From Bifidobacterium colobi (GTDB taxonomy: Bacteria > Actinomycetota > Actinomycetes > Actinomycetales > Bifidobacteriaceae): 64,000 nt of DNA. The DNA lies in assembly GCF_018555455.1 (NCBI RefSeq), contig NZ_JAFEJU010000003.1:62001-126000 (forward strand), written 5' to 3'. The position numbers and the translations under genes were made by a program. The notes under the pieces are model-generated. The model saw nothing but the letters and a program-made list of their open reading frames with translations. It did no database searches and had not been told where the DNA came from. Positions 7,611 through 18,300 of the stretch are shown here, in pieces (within the stretch, counting starts at the first letter, position 1; the number at the start of each line of letters is the position of its first letter).

Positions 7611-8174
7611 TCACAATACCGTGCAACGGCAGATCGCCGGATCGAACTCATCCTTGACGCGCTCCAGCACCAGGTCGCCGATGGGATTGGCGCCCGGGCC
7701 CATCACCAACGATTGCGCGAGCAGCGCATGCAGGCATTTGACGCGTACCGGCATGCCGCCTGCGGAAGTGCCCTCGATGTGTTCTTCGCTATCGCCCAGG
7801 CGTACGGCCAGTTCATGGCGGAAAGCCAGATACAGCTGATGTGCCTCACCATAGGCGGCTTTCAAATCCTCGTCCGCGCCAAGCATATCGTTGTATTGCT
7901 GCATTACACCGGCGGCCTCCACGTGTGATGCCGCTTTGACTGCCTCCGGTCCGGTCAGATAGCAGGTGGTCGGGAATGGGATGCCGCCCGGCAATACCGG
8001 ACGAGTAATCACGGCAAGCGGTCGACCGCATACACATCGTGCACCGACGGCCACCATGCCGCGTGGATAGCGTCCAAGCTGTCGTTCGACCAGTTCGATA
8101 TCCTGATCGGTGGCAGGCTGCGCCAAAAGAGCGTCAACAAGCGATTTGGCTTGGGCGTTGATATCGATGGTCAC
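7611..8174 (-). CDS. DUF501 domain protein
   Basis: 187 residues matching the actinobacterial DUF501 family: DIELVERQLGRYPRGMVAVGARC, CGRPLAVITRPVLPGGIPFPTTCYLTGP in outline, and a C-terminal G(T)SAGGMPVRVKCLHALLAQSL segment with conserved His and Cys residues. Function is unknown. The family sits next to eno, divIC and ppx throughout Actinobacteria, as here, which ties it to envelope or cell-division genes by context only. It overlaps the end of the divIC-like gene by 4 bases, a sign of translational coupling. The C-terminus ends CRCTVL. Confidence 0.9.
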   Translation of the reverse strand: MTIDINAQAKSLVDALLAQPATDQDIELVERQLGRYPRGMVAVGARCVCGRPLAVITRPVLPGGIPFPTTCYLTGPEAVKAASHVEAAGVMQQYNDMLGADEDLKAAYGEAHQLYLAFRHELAVRLGDSEEHIEGTSAGGMPVRVKCLHALLAQSLVMGPGANPIGDLVLERVKDEFDPAICRCTVL

Positions 8175-8746
8175 TGTTGGGTTCCCTCCCCTGCACTGTT
8201 CTGATCGGCGTGCTGCGAATCTGTAGTATTGGTCGAGCTGTTGCTCTGTTTGCTGGTTTTCGATTGTTCCGCGGAATCGGACTTGGCTGATTTGCTGTTG
8301 CTGACCGGTTCATCGGCTTTTTTGAACGAGTATGACAATTCACTATACCAAGGCAGTACTTTGCTGTTGCCGGTTTGGCTGTCTGAGTCGCTATCGCTTT
8401 GGGATTCAGTGCCGGTCACCGCCTCAGGATGCAGCACGCGTACCGCCTGCTCATCCGGGAACACGAATCCAAGACGTTCGCGGGCCTGAGCGGTGACGTA
8501 CGCCTTATCATTCCAACGTTTGATATCGTTCTCCAAATCCTGCTTTTTGGCGATCAACGATGCTTCTTCACGCTTCAAGCCGTTCAGTTCAGCGAGATTC
8601 AACGCATAGGTGTGAAATGTGGAAACCAGTTGAATGCTACCTAAGGCCACGATGAACAGGGATACGAAGAACGCGATAGGCCCCGTAGCGCTTCTCCTCT
8701 TGGATGTATTGCTGCCGTTTGCTTCGGCACGGGACGACTTGCTCAT
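8171..8746 (-). CDS. FtsB/DivIC-like septum formation protein
   Basis: About 191 residues: a short cytosolic N-terminus (MSKSSRAEANGS), one membrane segment (AFFVSLFIVALGSIQLV), then a coiled coil (LNGLKREEASLIAKKQDLENDI) and the family motif ARERLGFVFPDEQAVRVL. The last ~75 residues are Ser/Gln/Asp/Asn-rich and look disordered. DivIC/FtsB proteins bridge FtsL and FtsQ in the divisome. The chosen ATG at 8746 lies 11 bases past the eno terminator hairpin; an ATG at 8770 falls inside that hairpin and is less likely. No strong ribosome site is seen. Confidence 0.85.
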   Translation of the reverse strand: MSKSSRAEANGSNTSKRRSATGPIAFFVSLFIVALGSIQLVSTFHTYALNLAELNGLKREEASLIAKKQDLENDIKRWNDKAYVTAQARERLGFVFPDEQAVRVLHPEAVTGTESQSDSDSDSQTGNSKVLPWYSELSYSFKKADEPVSNSKSAKSDSAEQSKTSKQSNSSTNTTDSQHADQNSAGEGTQQ

Positions 8747-8756
8747 GGAACATGAA

Positions 8757-8796
8757 AATACCCGCCGCATTCGACTTGACGAACGCAGCGGGTATT
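8757..8796 (-). terminator. Terminator of eno
   Basis: Long stem: 8757-8773 pairs with 8780-8796 with two mismatches (AATACCCGC outer part perfect), 6-base loop, then TTTT when read leftward. It separates the heavily transcribed eno from the divIC-like gene only 11 bases downstream. Confidence 0.88.
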
Positions 8797-8836
8797 GAGC
8801 TTCAGTGGAATGTCACGCCTTTACTGGCGTTTCAAT

Positions 8837-10144
<1,308 letters not shown>

Positions 10145-10223
10145 TTAAAACGGTTGTGTATCTAATGACAGTCATAAGACTAGTGCGATTTGTGGACGTT
10201 GTGAACGACACGCCCAAAAATAG

Positions 10224-10237
10224 TGTGAGCGCTCACA
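10224..10237. promoter_or_regulatory. LacI-family (AraQ-like) operator upstream of eno
   Basis: A perfect 14-bp palindrome TGTGAGCGCTCACA. Its central CG and GAGCGCTC core are hallmarks of LacI-family sites, and it resembles the motif described for AraQ, a global regulator of central carbon genes in bifidobacteria. A candidate eno core promoter (TTCACA, 17 bases, TAGTCT, leftward) lies between the site and the gene, so binding would be upstream of the polymerase, compatible with activation. Confidence 0.75.
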
Positions 10238-10416
10238 TTTATCTGTGCAACGTCATTAGTCGAAAACTTGTACTCTCAAACAAGCTATTGCTCATGCCGT
10301 TCACAGCAATTGCCTTCAGTTCCCAAGCAACCACTAACTTCATACATTCATCACAGGCCGACTTTGCGCACGCTTTTCCGGAAAGGAACCGGCCTGCATG
10401 CCTGCATAAGGATCGA

Positions 10417-11349
10417 TCAGCTCAGGTATTCGAGCTCGTCTTGAGATAAATGCAGCGCTACCGCTTGGAATGAATCCTCGATCTCATGAGTATTGCGTGC
10501 GGAGGGAATCGTGAACAATTGCGGATACTGCGCAAGCTCCCAAGCGAGCGTGACCCGCTGATACGAACAGTCGTGCGCTTTGGCGACTTCCTTGAACCGG
10601 TCGAACAGATGCTCGTTGAACGGGTCGAGGAATCCGCCGAGCGGCGACCAGCAGACGAACGCCAAGCCAAGCTTTTCGCAGGTTTCCATCGTATGCTCCG
10701 GATCCCGATGCACCGGCGAGAACTGGTTCTGTACGGCGACCAGGCGGCTACCAAGGATCCGATGCGCGGTTTCGATGTCCTCATTGCCGATGCGGGAGAT
10801 GCCGACTGCTTTGGCAACGCCTTCATCCACAAGCTGCTTCAGCGCCTCCATCTGCTCCACGTACGGCACCTGCGGGTCATTGCAATGCGAGTAGAGCAAA
10901 TCGAGTGTATCGACACCGAGCCTGCGCGCGGATTCCTTGGCGTTGGCGATCATCGTTTCCGGACGAGCATCGGCCTGCCAGCCGTAATTGCCGGCACTGT
11001 CCAGCGTGCGCAGCCATCCGGTTTTGGTGGCTACGAGCACGTCATCTTTGGGGCCATGCCAGCTGGCGAGTGCATCGCGAACCAGATATTCGCCATAGCC
11101 CATGTCTTCGGGTTCGCCGGTTCCCGGCTTGCTGGGCAGATAGTAGGACCATGCGGTGTCGAGGTAACGCACGCCAAGGTCAAGGGCCCGGTGAATCGTC
11201 TCGATGGCTTCGCGGCGGCTTGCAGGCCGGCCTTCGATGGCGAGCGCCATGGTGCCCATGCCAAGGCGCGGAATCGTGAATCCTGCCAGTTTGCCGATGT
11301 TGGATGCATCAGGGGTCACAGCGGAAATTGCGGTTGCAGCATCATTCAT
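10417..11349 (-). CDS. Aldo/keto reductase
   Basis: 310 residues with the (alpha/beta)8 aldo/keto reductase plan: LDLGVRYLDTAWSYYL (catalytic Asp and Tyr), VLVATKTGW (catalytic Lys), LLYSHCNDPQVPYVEQMEAL (catalytic His region), and C-terminal NADPH-binding IPSARNTHEIEDSF. It reduces carbonyl compounds with NADPH; the substrate is not predictable. It stands alone, leftward. The 281 bases between it and eno hold the eno promoter and operator and no gene I can see. No terminator is obvious. Upstream it is separated from the GH42 gene by the long hairpin at 11365-11423. Confidence 0.93.
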   Translation of the reverse strand: MNDAATAISAVTPDASNIGKLAGFTIPRLGMGTMALAIEGRPASRREAIETIHRALDLGVRYLDTAWSYYLPSKPGTGEPEDMGYGEYLVRDALASWHGPKDDVLVATKTGWLRTLDSAGNYGWQADARPETMIANAKESARRLGVDTLDLLYSHCNDPQVPYVEQMEALKQLVDEGVAKAVGISRIGNEDIETAHRILGSRLVAVQNQFSPVHRDPEHTMETCEKLGLAFVCWSPLGGFLDPFNEHLFDRFKEVAKAHDCSYQRVTLAWELAQYPQLFTIPSARNTHEIEDSFQAVALHLSQDELEYLS

Positions 11350-11364
11350 ACCGTCACTGTAGCC

Positions 11365-11423
11365 CCAGTTTCCCGAATTTCTCTCACTGACTAGCAGTCA
11401 GTGAGAGAAATTCGGGAAACTGG
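11365..11423 (-). terminator. Long perfect hairpin after the GH42 gene (terminator or repeat), copy A
   Basis: 28-base arms, perfectly complementary, around a 3-base AGC loop. The central 47 bases are identical to the hairpin at 15297-15347. It begins 22 bases after the beta-galactosidase stop. Without a clear T-run it is not a textbook Rho-independent terminator, but the position after two separate leftward genes supports that role. Confidence 0.75.
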
Positions 11424-11444
11424 CCCGTGGAGCAATGTGTGCGG

Positions 11445-13481
11445 CTAACGCAATAGCATCACGCCGAACGGTGGGAGTTGTGTCGCTACGCCGGCTTTGA
11501 GCGCCACCGGAGCCTGGGCAAGCAGATCGACCCCATCACGGGGAATGGCCACCGTACGCGGCTCGGCGGTGTCGTTGATGATGAACGTCAGCGCTTCGCC
11601 GGCCTGGGTGTATCGGGTGTTGATCGACACGCCTGGATCGGTTTCAATCGTCGGGATGCCGGCCTCGGCCAGTACCGAGCCGATGAACTCGCGCATCGCC
11701 GGGACGTTGAGGAACGTACCGGCGTAATAGCACAGGCCGCTGCCCTCCCTGTGACGGGTGATGGCGGGTTTGCCGGCATAGAACTGCCCTTCACCATAGG
11801 TGGCAAGCACTTCGGTATCATCGTCCGGCACCACAATGTCGCACAAGACCCGGCCTGCAGGCTCACTCTCATGATGATCCGCATCAGCTTCAATGGATTT
11901 GCTGGCACCACCGCCGAAGCACAGCGGTACTGTGCAGTCGGGCGCAAGCGCATCGGTTTCCATGGTCCACACGCCGGAGGTTTCATGGAAAGGTGCAGGC
12001 GTGAAGCCTTGATGCAATACGTCATGTTCGTCGCTGATGGCACTCATCACCGTCAGCACCAATGTGCCGCCATGCTGCACATAGTCGTTGAGCCGAGCGG
12101 CATGGTGTTCACTGACGATGTATAGCGTAGGTGCGAGCACCACATCATAAACGCTGAAATCAGCATCGGCGCTCACCACATCCACGGATATGTTGCGGCG
12201 GTACAGTTCGGCATACATGGCTTTGGCTTCACGGAGATAATCCAAGTCGGTTGATGGCCCGATGGCATTGCGCAGTCCTCGCCATGATGACCAATCGAAA
12301 ACCATGGCTACGCGAGCTTTCGGCATCGATCCGACAATCAGCGACCCTACTTGAGCAAGTTCACGTCCAAGTGCTGCAACCTCTTGGAAGGTCCGTGTTT
12401 TGTCGGTTCCGTCGGCGTCGATCACAGCACCATGGAATTTCTCGCACCCGTAACGCGATCGTCGCATTTGGAAGAACTGCACCGAATCGGCACCGTGGGC
12501 GATGGCCTGCCAGCTTTGCTGCCTCATTTGGCCGGGACGTTTGAGGGCGTTGTAAGGCATCCAATTCATCCGGCTGGGTGTCTGCTCCATCAGTAGGAAC
12601 GGACGTTGTTTGAGACAGCGAATCACATCATGCCAGAATGCCGTATCGCTTGGCGGTGTGCCGAGCCGCGGATAGCAGTCCCATGCCGCGATGTCGATGT
12701 CCTTTGCCCAATGCTGGTAATCGTACTGGTAGAAGTTACCCATGAAGTTCGTAGTGATCGGCGTATGCTGATCGACGTTCCGAATGGCTTCCTTCTCCAC
12801 TTTATAAGCACCAATCACGGAGTCATCGAAGAATCGCGCATAGTCAAGACTCGCTGCCGGCAGTACTGCGCACGGATCGTCATAGCTGCCATCCCCCGCT
12901 CGATCCGGCGGGTAGATCTGGTCGAAGGAATCGTATGTGTGCCCCCAGAAATCAGTGCCCCATACCGAGTTCAGATGATCGATGCTGCCGTACCGTCCAC
13001 GCAGCCAGTCGCGGTATGCGCGCGCACAGTTCGGACAGTAGCACATGCCTTCGTATTCATTGGACACATGCCAAGCCACCAGATTATCCAGCGAAGAGTA
13101 CCGTTCGGCGAGTTTGCCGGCGAGTTCCGCAGCATAGCGACGATAAGTCGGACTATTCGGGCAGGCGTTCTGCCGAGCGCCATGCCGGTGTTTGCGACCA
13201 TCGAAATCAACGCGCTCCACATCGGGATACTTGAACGACATCCACGCCGGCAACGCGCCAGTGGATGTGGCCATGATGATCTGCATCCCGTTGTTGCTCA
13301 CCAGCTCAACGATGTCGTCAAGCCGAGAGAAGTCGTAGGTCTGTTCGTCCGGCTGCAATGCGGCCCAGGAGAACACATTAAGGGTGACCTCGTTGATAGA
13401 AGCCTCGCGCAATAGCCGCATGTCGTGCTCCCACACGTCACGCGGCCATTGCTCAGGGTTGTAATCGCCTCCGTACAGCAT
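11445..13481 (-). CDS. GH42 beta-galactosidase
   Basis: 678 residues in the GH42 plan: N-terminal YGGDYNPEQWP, a TIM barrel with the acid/base Glu in WHVSNEYEG (about E142) and the nucleophile Glu in LLMEQTPSRMNW (about E299), a trimerisation domain and a C-terminal beta domain. Cysteines near 107, 147, 149 and 152 (YCPNC) match the zinc site of GH42 enzymes. No signal peptide, so it acts on imported galactosides. The ATG overlaps the stop of the upstream binding-protein gene by one base (TGATG), which fixes the start and indicates translational coupling. An in-frame upstream extension to 13580 lies within that gene and is rejected. Confidence 0.95.
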   Translation of the reverse strand: MLYGGDYNPEQWPRDVWEHDMRLLREASINEVTLNVFSWAALQPDEQTYDFSRLDDIVELVSNNGMQIIMATSTGALPAWMSFKYPDVERVDFDGRKHRHGARQNACPNSPTYRRYAAELAGKLAERYSSLDNLVAWHVSNEYEGMCYCPNCARAYRDWLRGRYGSIDHLNSVWGTDFWGHTYDSFDQIYPPDRAGDGSYDDPCAVLPAASLDYARFFDDSVIGAYKVEKEAIRNVDQHTPITTNFMGNFYQYDYQHWAKDIDIAAWDCYPRLGTPPSDTAFWHDVIRCLKQRPFLLMEQTPSRMNWMPYNALKRPGQMRQQSWQAIAHGADSVQFFQMRRSRYGCEKFHGAVIDADGTDKTRTFQEVAALGRELAQVGSLIVGSMPKARVAMVFDWSSWRGLRNAIGPSTDLDYLREAKAMYAELYRRNISVDVVSADADFSVYDVVLAPTLYIVSEHHAARLNDYVQHGGTLVLTVMSAISDEHDVLHQGFTPAPFHETSGVWTMETDALAPDCTVPLCFGGGASKSIEADADHHESEPAGRVLCDIVVPDDDTEVLATYGEGQFYAGKPAITRHREGSGLCYYAGTFLNVPAMREFIGSVLAEAGIPTIETDPGVSINTRYTQAGEALTFIINDTAEPRTVAIPRDGVDLLAQAPVALKAGVATQLPPFGVMLLR

Positions 13482-15109
13482 CAGGACTTGGTGATCTTCC
13501 AGTAGGTCGGCAGCGCGTTGAAGTTGAACTGAATCTTGCTCACGTTCTTGGTGGTCACGGCATTGGCGTTGCCGTACCACAACGGAATGGTGGGCAGGTC
13601 CTTGAGCAGGATTTCCTCGCTCTGCTGGTAGTACTTGTTGGCTTCGTCCGTAGAGGTAGTGGATGCGGCCTTGTCCAGCAGCGCGTCGAACTCAGGATTC
13701 TTATAGTTTCCGGTGTTCGAGCCGTTTCCGTCGGCGGAGCTGGATGCGTAGAGGGTCACCAGGAAATCATCGGCGGACGGCCAGTCTGCGGACCAACTGG
13801 TGTAGAAGGCAAAGGTCGGGGTCTTGGAATCGAGCGAATCATAGTATTCCGCGGACGTCGGGAATGGCAGGCCCTTCGCATCAATGCCGAATGTGTTCTT
13901 GAGTTGGTTGCACACGGCATCCACCCACTGCTTGTGGTCGGCGTCAGCGTTATAGGCAAGCTGGAATGTGCCGCTGAACGGGGCGATAGCATCGGCTTGC
14001 TTCCATAGTTTCTTGGCCTTGGCTTCATTATGTTTCAATACATCAGCGCCCTTCAGGCTGTCGGAGTAGCCGGAGATGACCGGAGCGAGGAAGTCGGTTG
14101 CGGGCGTACGCGTCTTGAAGAAAATCTTATCGGTGATTTGCTCGCGGTTGATGGCCAGTGAAATGGCCTGACGGCGCAGGCGTCCTTCTTCGTTCATACC
14201 GAAATGCTCCAATGCCACCGGAATCGTAAATCCTTGGAATGAGGAGCCCGGCGTGGATATGGCGTTGATCTTCGGATTGGATTGGAAGCTCTTCATGGCC
14301 GAAGCCGGAATGGTGGAGAGCACGTCCAGGTTGCCGGACTGCACATCGGCATAGGCCGAATCAGGCTTGGTGTACAGCTGGAAAGTCACACCATCGTTCT
14401 TCGGCTTGCGCGGACCGTTGTAATCAGGGTTCTTGACCAGCGTGATGGTCTTGTTGTGATCCCAAGACTGGAGCTTGTACGGACCATTAGTCACCGGCTT
14501 CTGGCCAAACGCCTTCATATCGTTGAACGCCGAATCCGGCACGGGGGCGAAGGCGATGTAGCCGAGTTCCTTGGGAAACATGGAGTTCGGCTTGTTCATC
14601 TCAACCGTAAACGTCTTGTCATCAACGACTTTCAGACCGGATAGTTGCGCATCGGAAGCTACCGACTTGTCTTGCAGCTCATCGTAGCCCTTAATCGCCG
14701 AGAAGCACCATGCGTTCTTGGCACCGTTGGCGCCATTGGCCGCGTAACTCCAGGCTTTGGTGAAGTTTTCCGCCTTCACCGGAGTGCCATCGCTGAATTT
14801 CCATCCATCGTTGAGTGTGATGGTGAACTGTGTGGCGTCATCGTTTGGGGTAATGCTTTTCGCTACTTCGTTGTTAATGGAACCGTCGCTGTTGTAAGTG
14901 ATGAGTGTGGAATAAATCTGATCGGCAACCTGGATGCCGCCGCTTTCGCCGGAGTCGCCGGGGGTGAGCGGATTCTGTGGTTCAACGCCATAGGCTCGAA
15001 TCACATTGTTGCCGGCGGTGCTGCTTGCAGAAGAACCTGTTCCGCATCCTGAAAGCAGCATGACCGCAGCGCACAGCGCCGCTCCTGCTGCAATAAATCG
15101 CTTGTTCAT
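13481..15109 (-). CDS. Family 5 ABC transporter substrate-binding lipoprotein
   Basis: 542 residues with a lipoprotein signal (MNKRFIAAGAALCAAVMLLSGC, lipobox LSGC, Cys22) and the peptide/nickel-binding (SBP_bac_5, OppA-like) fold: LITYNSDGSINNEVAKS, ITLNDGWKFSDGTPVKAENF, and RLRRQAISLAINREQI. It captures a ligand at the outer membrane face for ABC import. Most family-5 proteins bind peptides, but some bind oligosaccharides. Its tight coupling to a GH42 enzyme suggests a galactoside ligand (inference). No permease or ATPase genes are next to it, so it must borrow a transporter or act alone. A hairpin leader lies at 15134-15155. Confidence 0.92.
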   Translation of the reverse strand: MNKRFIAAGAALCAAVMLLSGCGTGSSASSTAGNNVIRAYGVEPQNPLTPGDSGESGGIQVADQIYSTLITYNSDGSINNEVAKSITPNDDATQFTITLNDGWKFSDGTPVKAENFTKAWSYAANGANGAKNAWCFSAIKGYDELQDKSVASDAQLSGLKVVDDKTFTVEMNKPNSMFPKELGYIAFAPVPDSAFNDMKAFGQKPVTNGPYKLQSWDHNKTITLVKNPDYNGPRKPKNDGVTFQLYTKPDSAYADVQSGNLDVLSTIPASAMKSFQSNPKINAISTPGSSFQGFTIPVALEHFGMNEEGRLRRQAISLAINREQITDKIFFKTRTPATDFLAPVISGYSDSLKGADVLKHNEAKAKKLWKQADAIAPFSGTFQLAYNADADHKQWVDAVCNQLKNTFGIDAKGLPFPTSAEYYDSLDSKTPTFAFYTSWSADWPSADDFLVTLYASSSADGNGSNTGNYKNPEFDALLDKAASTTSTDEANKYYQQSEEILLKDLPTIPLWYGNANAVTTKNVSKIQFNFNALPTYWKITKS

Positions 15110-15133
15110 CTGATGCTTCCCTTCCTCTTGGGG

Positions 15134-15155
15134 ACGATGTGTATCCGTACATCGT
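15134..15155. promoter_or_regulatory. Inverted repeat upstream of the binding-protein gene
   Basis: ACGATGT (15134-15140) faces ACATCGT (15149-15155) over 8 bases, 25 bases before the ATG. It could be an operator half-site pair or a 5' UTR hairpin. The remaining gap to 15296 shows no gene. Confidence 0.35.
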
Positions 15156-15296
15156 CGTTAGGAAGCAGTATTTGCAGCACACGTTTCCTGAACGTAAAAA
15201 ACGAGGTTTTTGCCAACGGTTATGAAACGTCTCAAATTCTGCATTTGAAAATGGATATGAATCCGGATTGTGAACCGCAGCGGACAGACCTGCCCT

Positions 15297-15347
15297 CTTC
15301 CCGAATTTCTCTCACTGACTAGCAGTCAGTGAGAGAAATTCGGGAAG
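15297..15347 (-). terminator. Long perfect hairpin after mfd, copy B
   Basis: 24-base perfectly complementary arms and AGC loop, sharing a 47-base identical core with 11365-11423, located 47 bases after the mfd stop. Flanks CCCTCTTC and GAAGAGGG can extend the stem imperfectly. Confidence 0.75.
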
Positions 15348-15394
15348 CGGGAGAAGAGGGAGAGAAGAGAAGAGAAGAGAGAAGAGAACACTGC

Positions 15395-18300
15395 TTATCG
15401 GCGAGGCTGCGGGCGCCATGCCAGATCATCCAGCAGCTGGTTGGCCCACAGGACGATCTGGTCGGAAGTCATCGGCCCCTTGCCGAGTGAACCGTTGAAG
15501 GGTGCCGGCACCAACAATTGATGGGTGACCGGACGATACTGGGTACCCTTGTAGATTCTCGCCATGCGCATCTGGATGGATTCGGGCGGGTCGATGCGCC
15601 CAATGCGTACGCGGTTGGATTGTGCGAGAATCTCGGAAACGCCAAGTTTCCTGGCCTTGAACTTCAAGCGGGCCACATCGAACAGGGTCTCGAATTCCAC
15701 CGGCGGCTTGCCGTAACGGTCGGTGAGTTCCTCTTGAAGATCCTTCAGATCGTTCTCGTTGCGTGCCGAGGCGAGCTTACGGTAGGCCTCCAGACGCAGC
15801 TTGTCGGAATCGATGTACTCCACCGGAATGGAGGCTTCGATGGGCAGGTCCACGGACACGGAAATCGGCTCGACAGTCTCCTCCGGCTCCTTGTACTTCT
15901 CCACGGCTTCGGAAACCATGCGCACGTAAAGATCGAAGCCCACGCCCTCGATATGGCCGGATTGTTCATCGCCCAATAGGTTGCCGGTGCCACGCAACTC
16001 CAGATCCTTCATGGCCACGTCGAAGCCGGAGCCCAACGCGGTGTTCTGCGCGATGGTGGCGAGTCGGTCATGTGACTGTTCGGTCATCGGTTTGGTCGGA
16101 TCGTACAGGAAGTATGCGTACGCGCGTTCGCGGCCACGACCCACACGGCCACGCAACTGATGCAGCTGCGATAAACCGAATCGGTCGGCATGGTCCACGA
16201 TCAACGTATTGGCATTGGAGATATCCAAGCCGGTTTCGATGATCGTGGTGCAGACCAACACATCGATGTCACGATGCCAGAAGTCGCGGATGATCTGGTC
16301 GAGCTGCTTCTCCCCCATCTTACCGTGCGCGATGCCCACGCGCGCTTCGGGTACCAGCGTGTGAATCTTGTCGGCGATGTGGGAGATGTCCTGCACGCGA
16401 TTATGCACATAGAACACCTGGCCGCCACGCAGCAGCTCGCGGCGTACTGCAGCAGTGACCTGCGCATCCTCGTAAGCACCCACATAGGTGAGCACTGGCA
16501 GTCGGTCTTCGGGAGGCGTGGCCAGCGTGGACATTTCACGGATACCGGTCACCGCCATTTCGAGCGTACGCGGGATAGGCGTTGCGGACAAAGACAGCAC
16601 GTCCACATTGGTGCGCAACGCCTTCAACGTTTCCTTGTGCTCCACGCCGAAACGCTGTTCCTCATCGATGATGACAAGACCCAGGTCCTTGAACTTGATC
16701 TTCGGATTCAGCAGCTTATGCGTGCCGATGACCACATCCACTGAACCGGCTGCAAGCCCCTCGATGGTGGCGTTGATCTCCTTGGTGGTTTGGAATCGGC
16801 TCATGGCCGCCACATCCACCGGGAACCCTTCAAATCGTTCGGTGAACGTCTCGTAATGCTGCTGCACCAGCAGCGTGGTGGGCACGAGCACGGCCACCTG
16901 CTTGCCATCCTGCACGGCTTTGAAGGCTGCACGAACGGCAATCTCGGTTTTGCCGAAGCCCACATCGCCGCAGATCAGACGATCCATCGGCACCGGTTTT
17001 TCCATATCGGCCTTGACCTCGTCGATGGTGGTGAGCTGGTCGGCGGTCTCCTGATACGGGAACGCATCCTCCAGTTCCTTCTGCCACGGGGTGTCCGGGC
17101 TGAACGCGAAGCCTTTCGCACGCTGGCGGGCGGAATACAGTTTGATCAGATCATCGGCGATTTCATGCACATGCTTGCGTGCCTTGGCCTTGGTCGCCGC
17201 CCAGTCGGAGCCGCCGAGCTTGTTGAGCTTCGGAGCCTCCGCGCCGATGTATTTGCTGACCTGATCAAGCTGATCGGTGGGAATGAACAGTTTATCCGCG
17301 GGCGCGCCTCGCTTGGACGGTGCGTATTCGATAACCAGATATTCGCGGGTGGTGCGGTTTGCTCCGGTGCCGATGGTACGCTGGCGCATTTCGACGAACC
17401 GGCCGATGCCATGCTGCTCATGCACCACGTAGTCGCCCTTTTTGAGTTCCACTAAATCAATGGCTTTACGGCGACGCTTCGGCGTCTTGGCTACGGCCAC
17501 CGCCGAGGTTCGACCGGTTAGGTCGCGTTCGGTGAGCAGCGCGATTTTGGCGGCCTTGTCCACAAAACCATCGATGGCCTGCGAACGAATGCAATCGAAC
17601 GTAGTGATGCCAGTGGTATTGATGGCGCGCTTGAGCCTCGCCAAAGTACCGGCTGCAGCAGCAGTAATGGTTACTTGGAAGCCGGCGTCAATCAGACCTT
17701 CGATACCTTGCGCAGCCTTGCTTTCATTACCACGGAATTCCGCGGGATTCTGTGCATCAAGCTGCACGTGACCCGGCAGCGAGGCATCCACACCAAAGCT
17801 GGTCAGGCGAATCACATCATGTTCGGAGTATTCGAGCGAACTGATGGTTTCCGCATAATCGAGGAAGCTGGCTTCATCGAAGCTGATGGGCGCGCCGGCA
17901 CCGTGACCGGACGCGGCCACATGCCAGCTGGCTGCCAGGAATTCGTTAGCGGTTTTGGCCAGATCTTCGGCGGAACGGCGCAGTTTCTCCGGATCACTGA
18001 GCACGATCACGGCATGCTTGGGCAGCATCGAGCTCACTGGTTCCAAGTGGTCCACGAGAGCCGGCATCAGGGATTCCATGCCTTCCACTGGAATGGCGTT
18101 GGCGATGGATTCAAGCATGTCTTCGGCATTGGGAATCGAGCCGATCAGCGCTTTGGCGCGAGCGCGCACGGCGTCGGTTAATTGCAGTTCACGGCATGCG
18201 GTTGCCCATATGGTCTTCAAGCCAGTGCCGTAGGTACGCTGATCGGAGGCGTGGAATTCCTTGATGGTGTCGATTTCATCACCGAAGAATTCGATGCGCA

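Noticed and set aside
11445..13580. 33-residue N-terminal extension of the GH42 enzyme
   Set aside because: It lies inside the binding-protein gene; the TGATG-coupled ATG at 13481 fits the family N-terminus.
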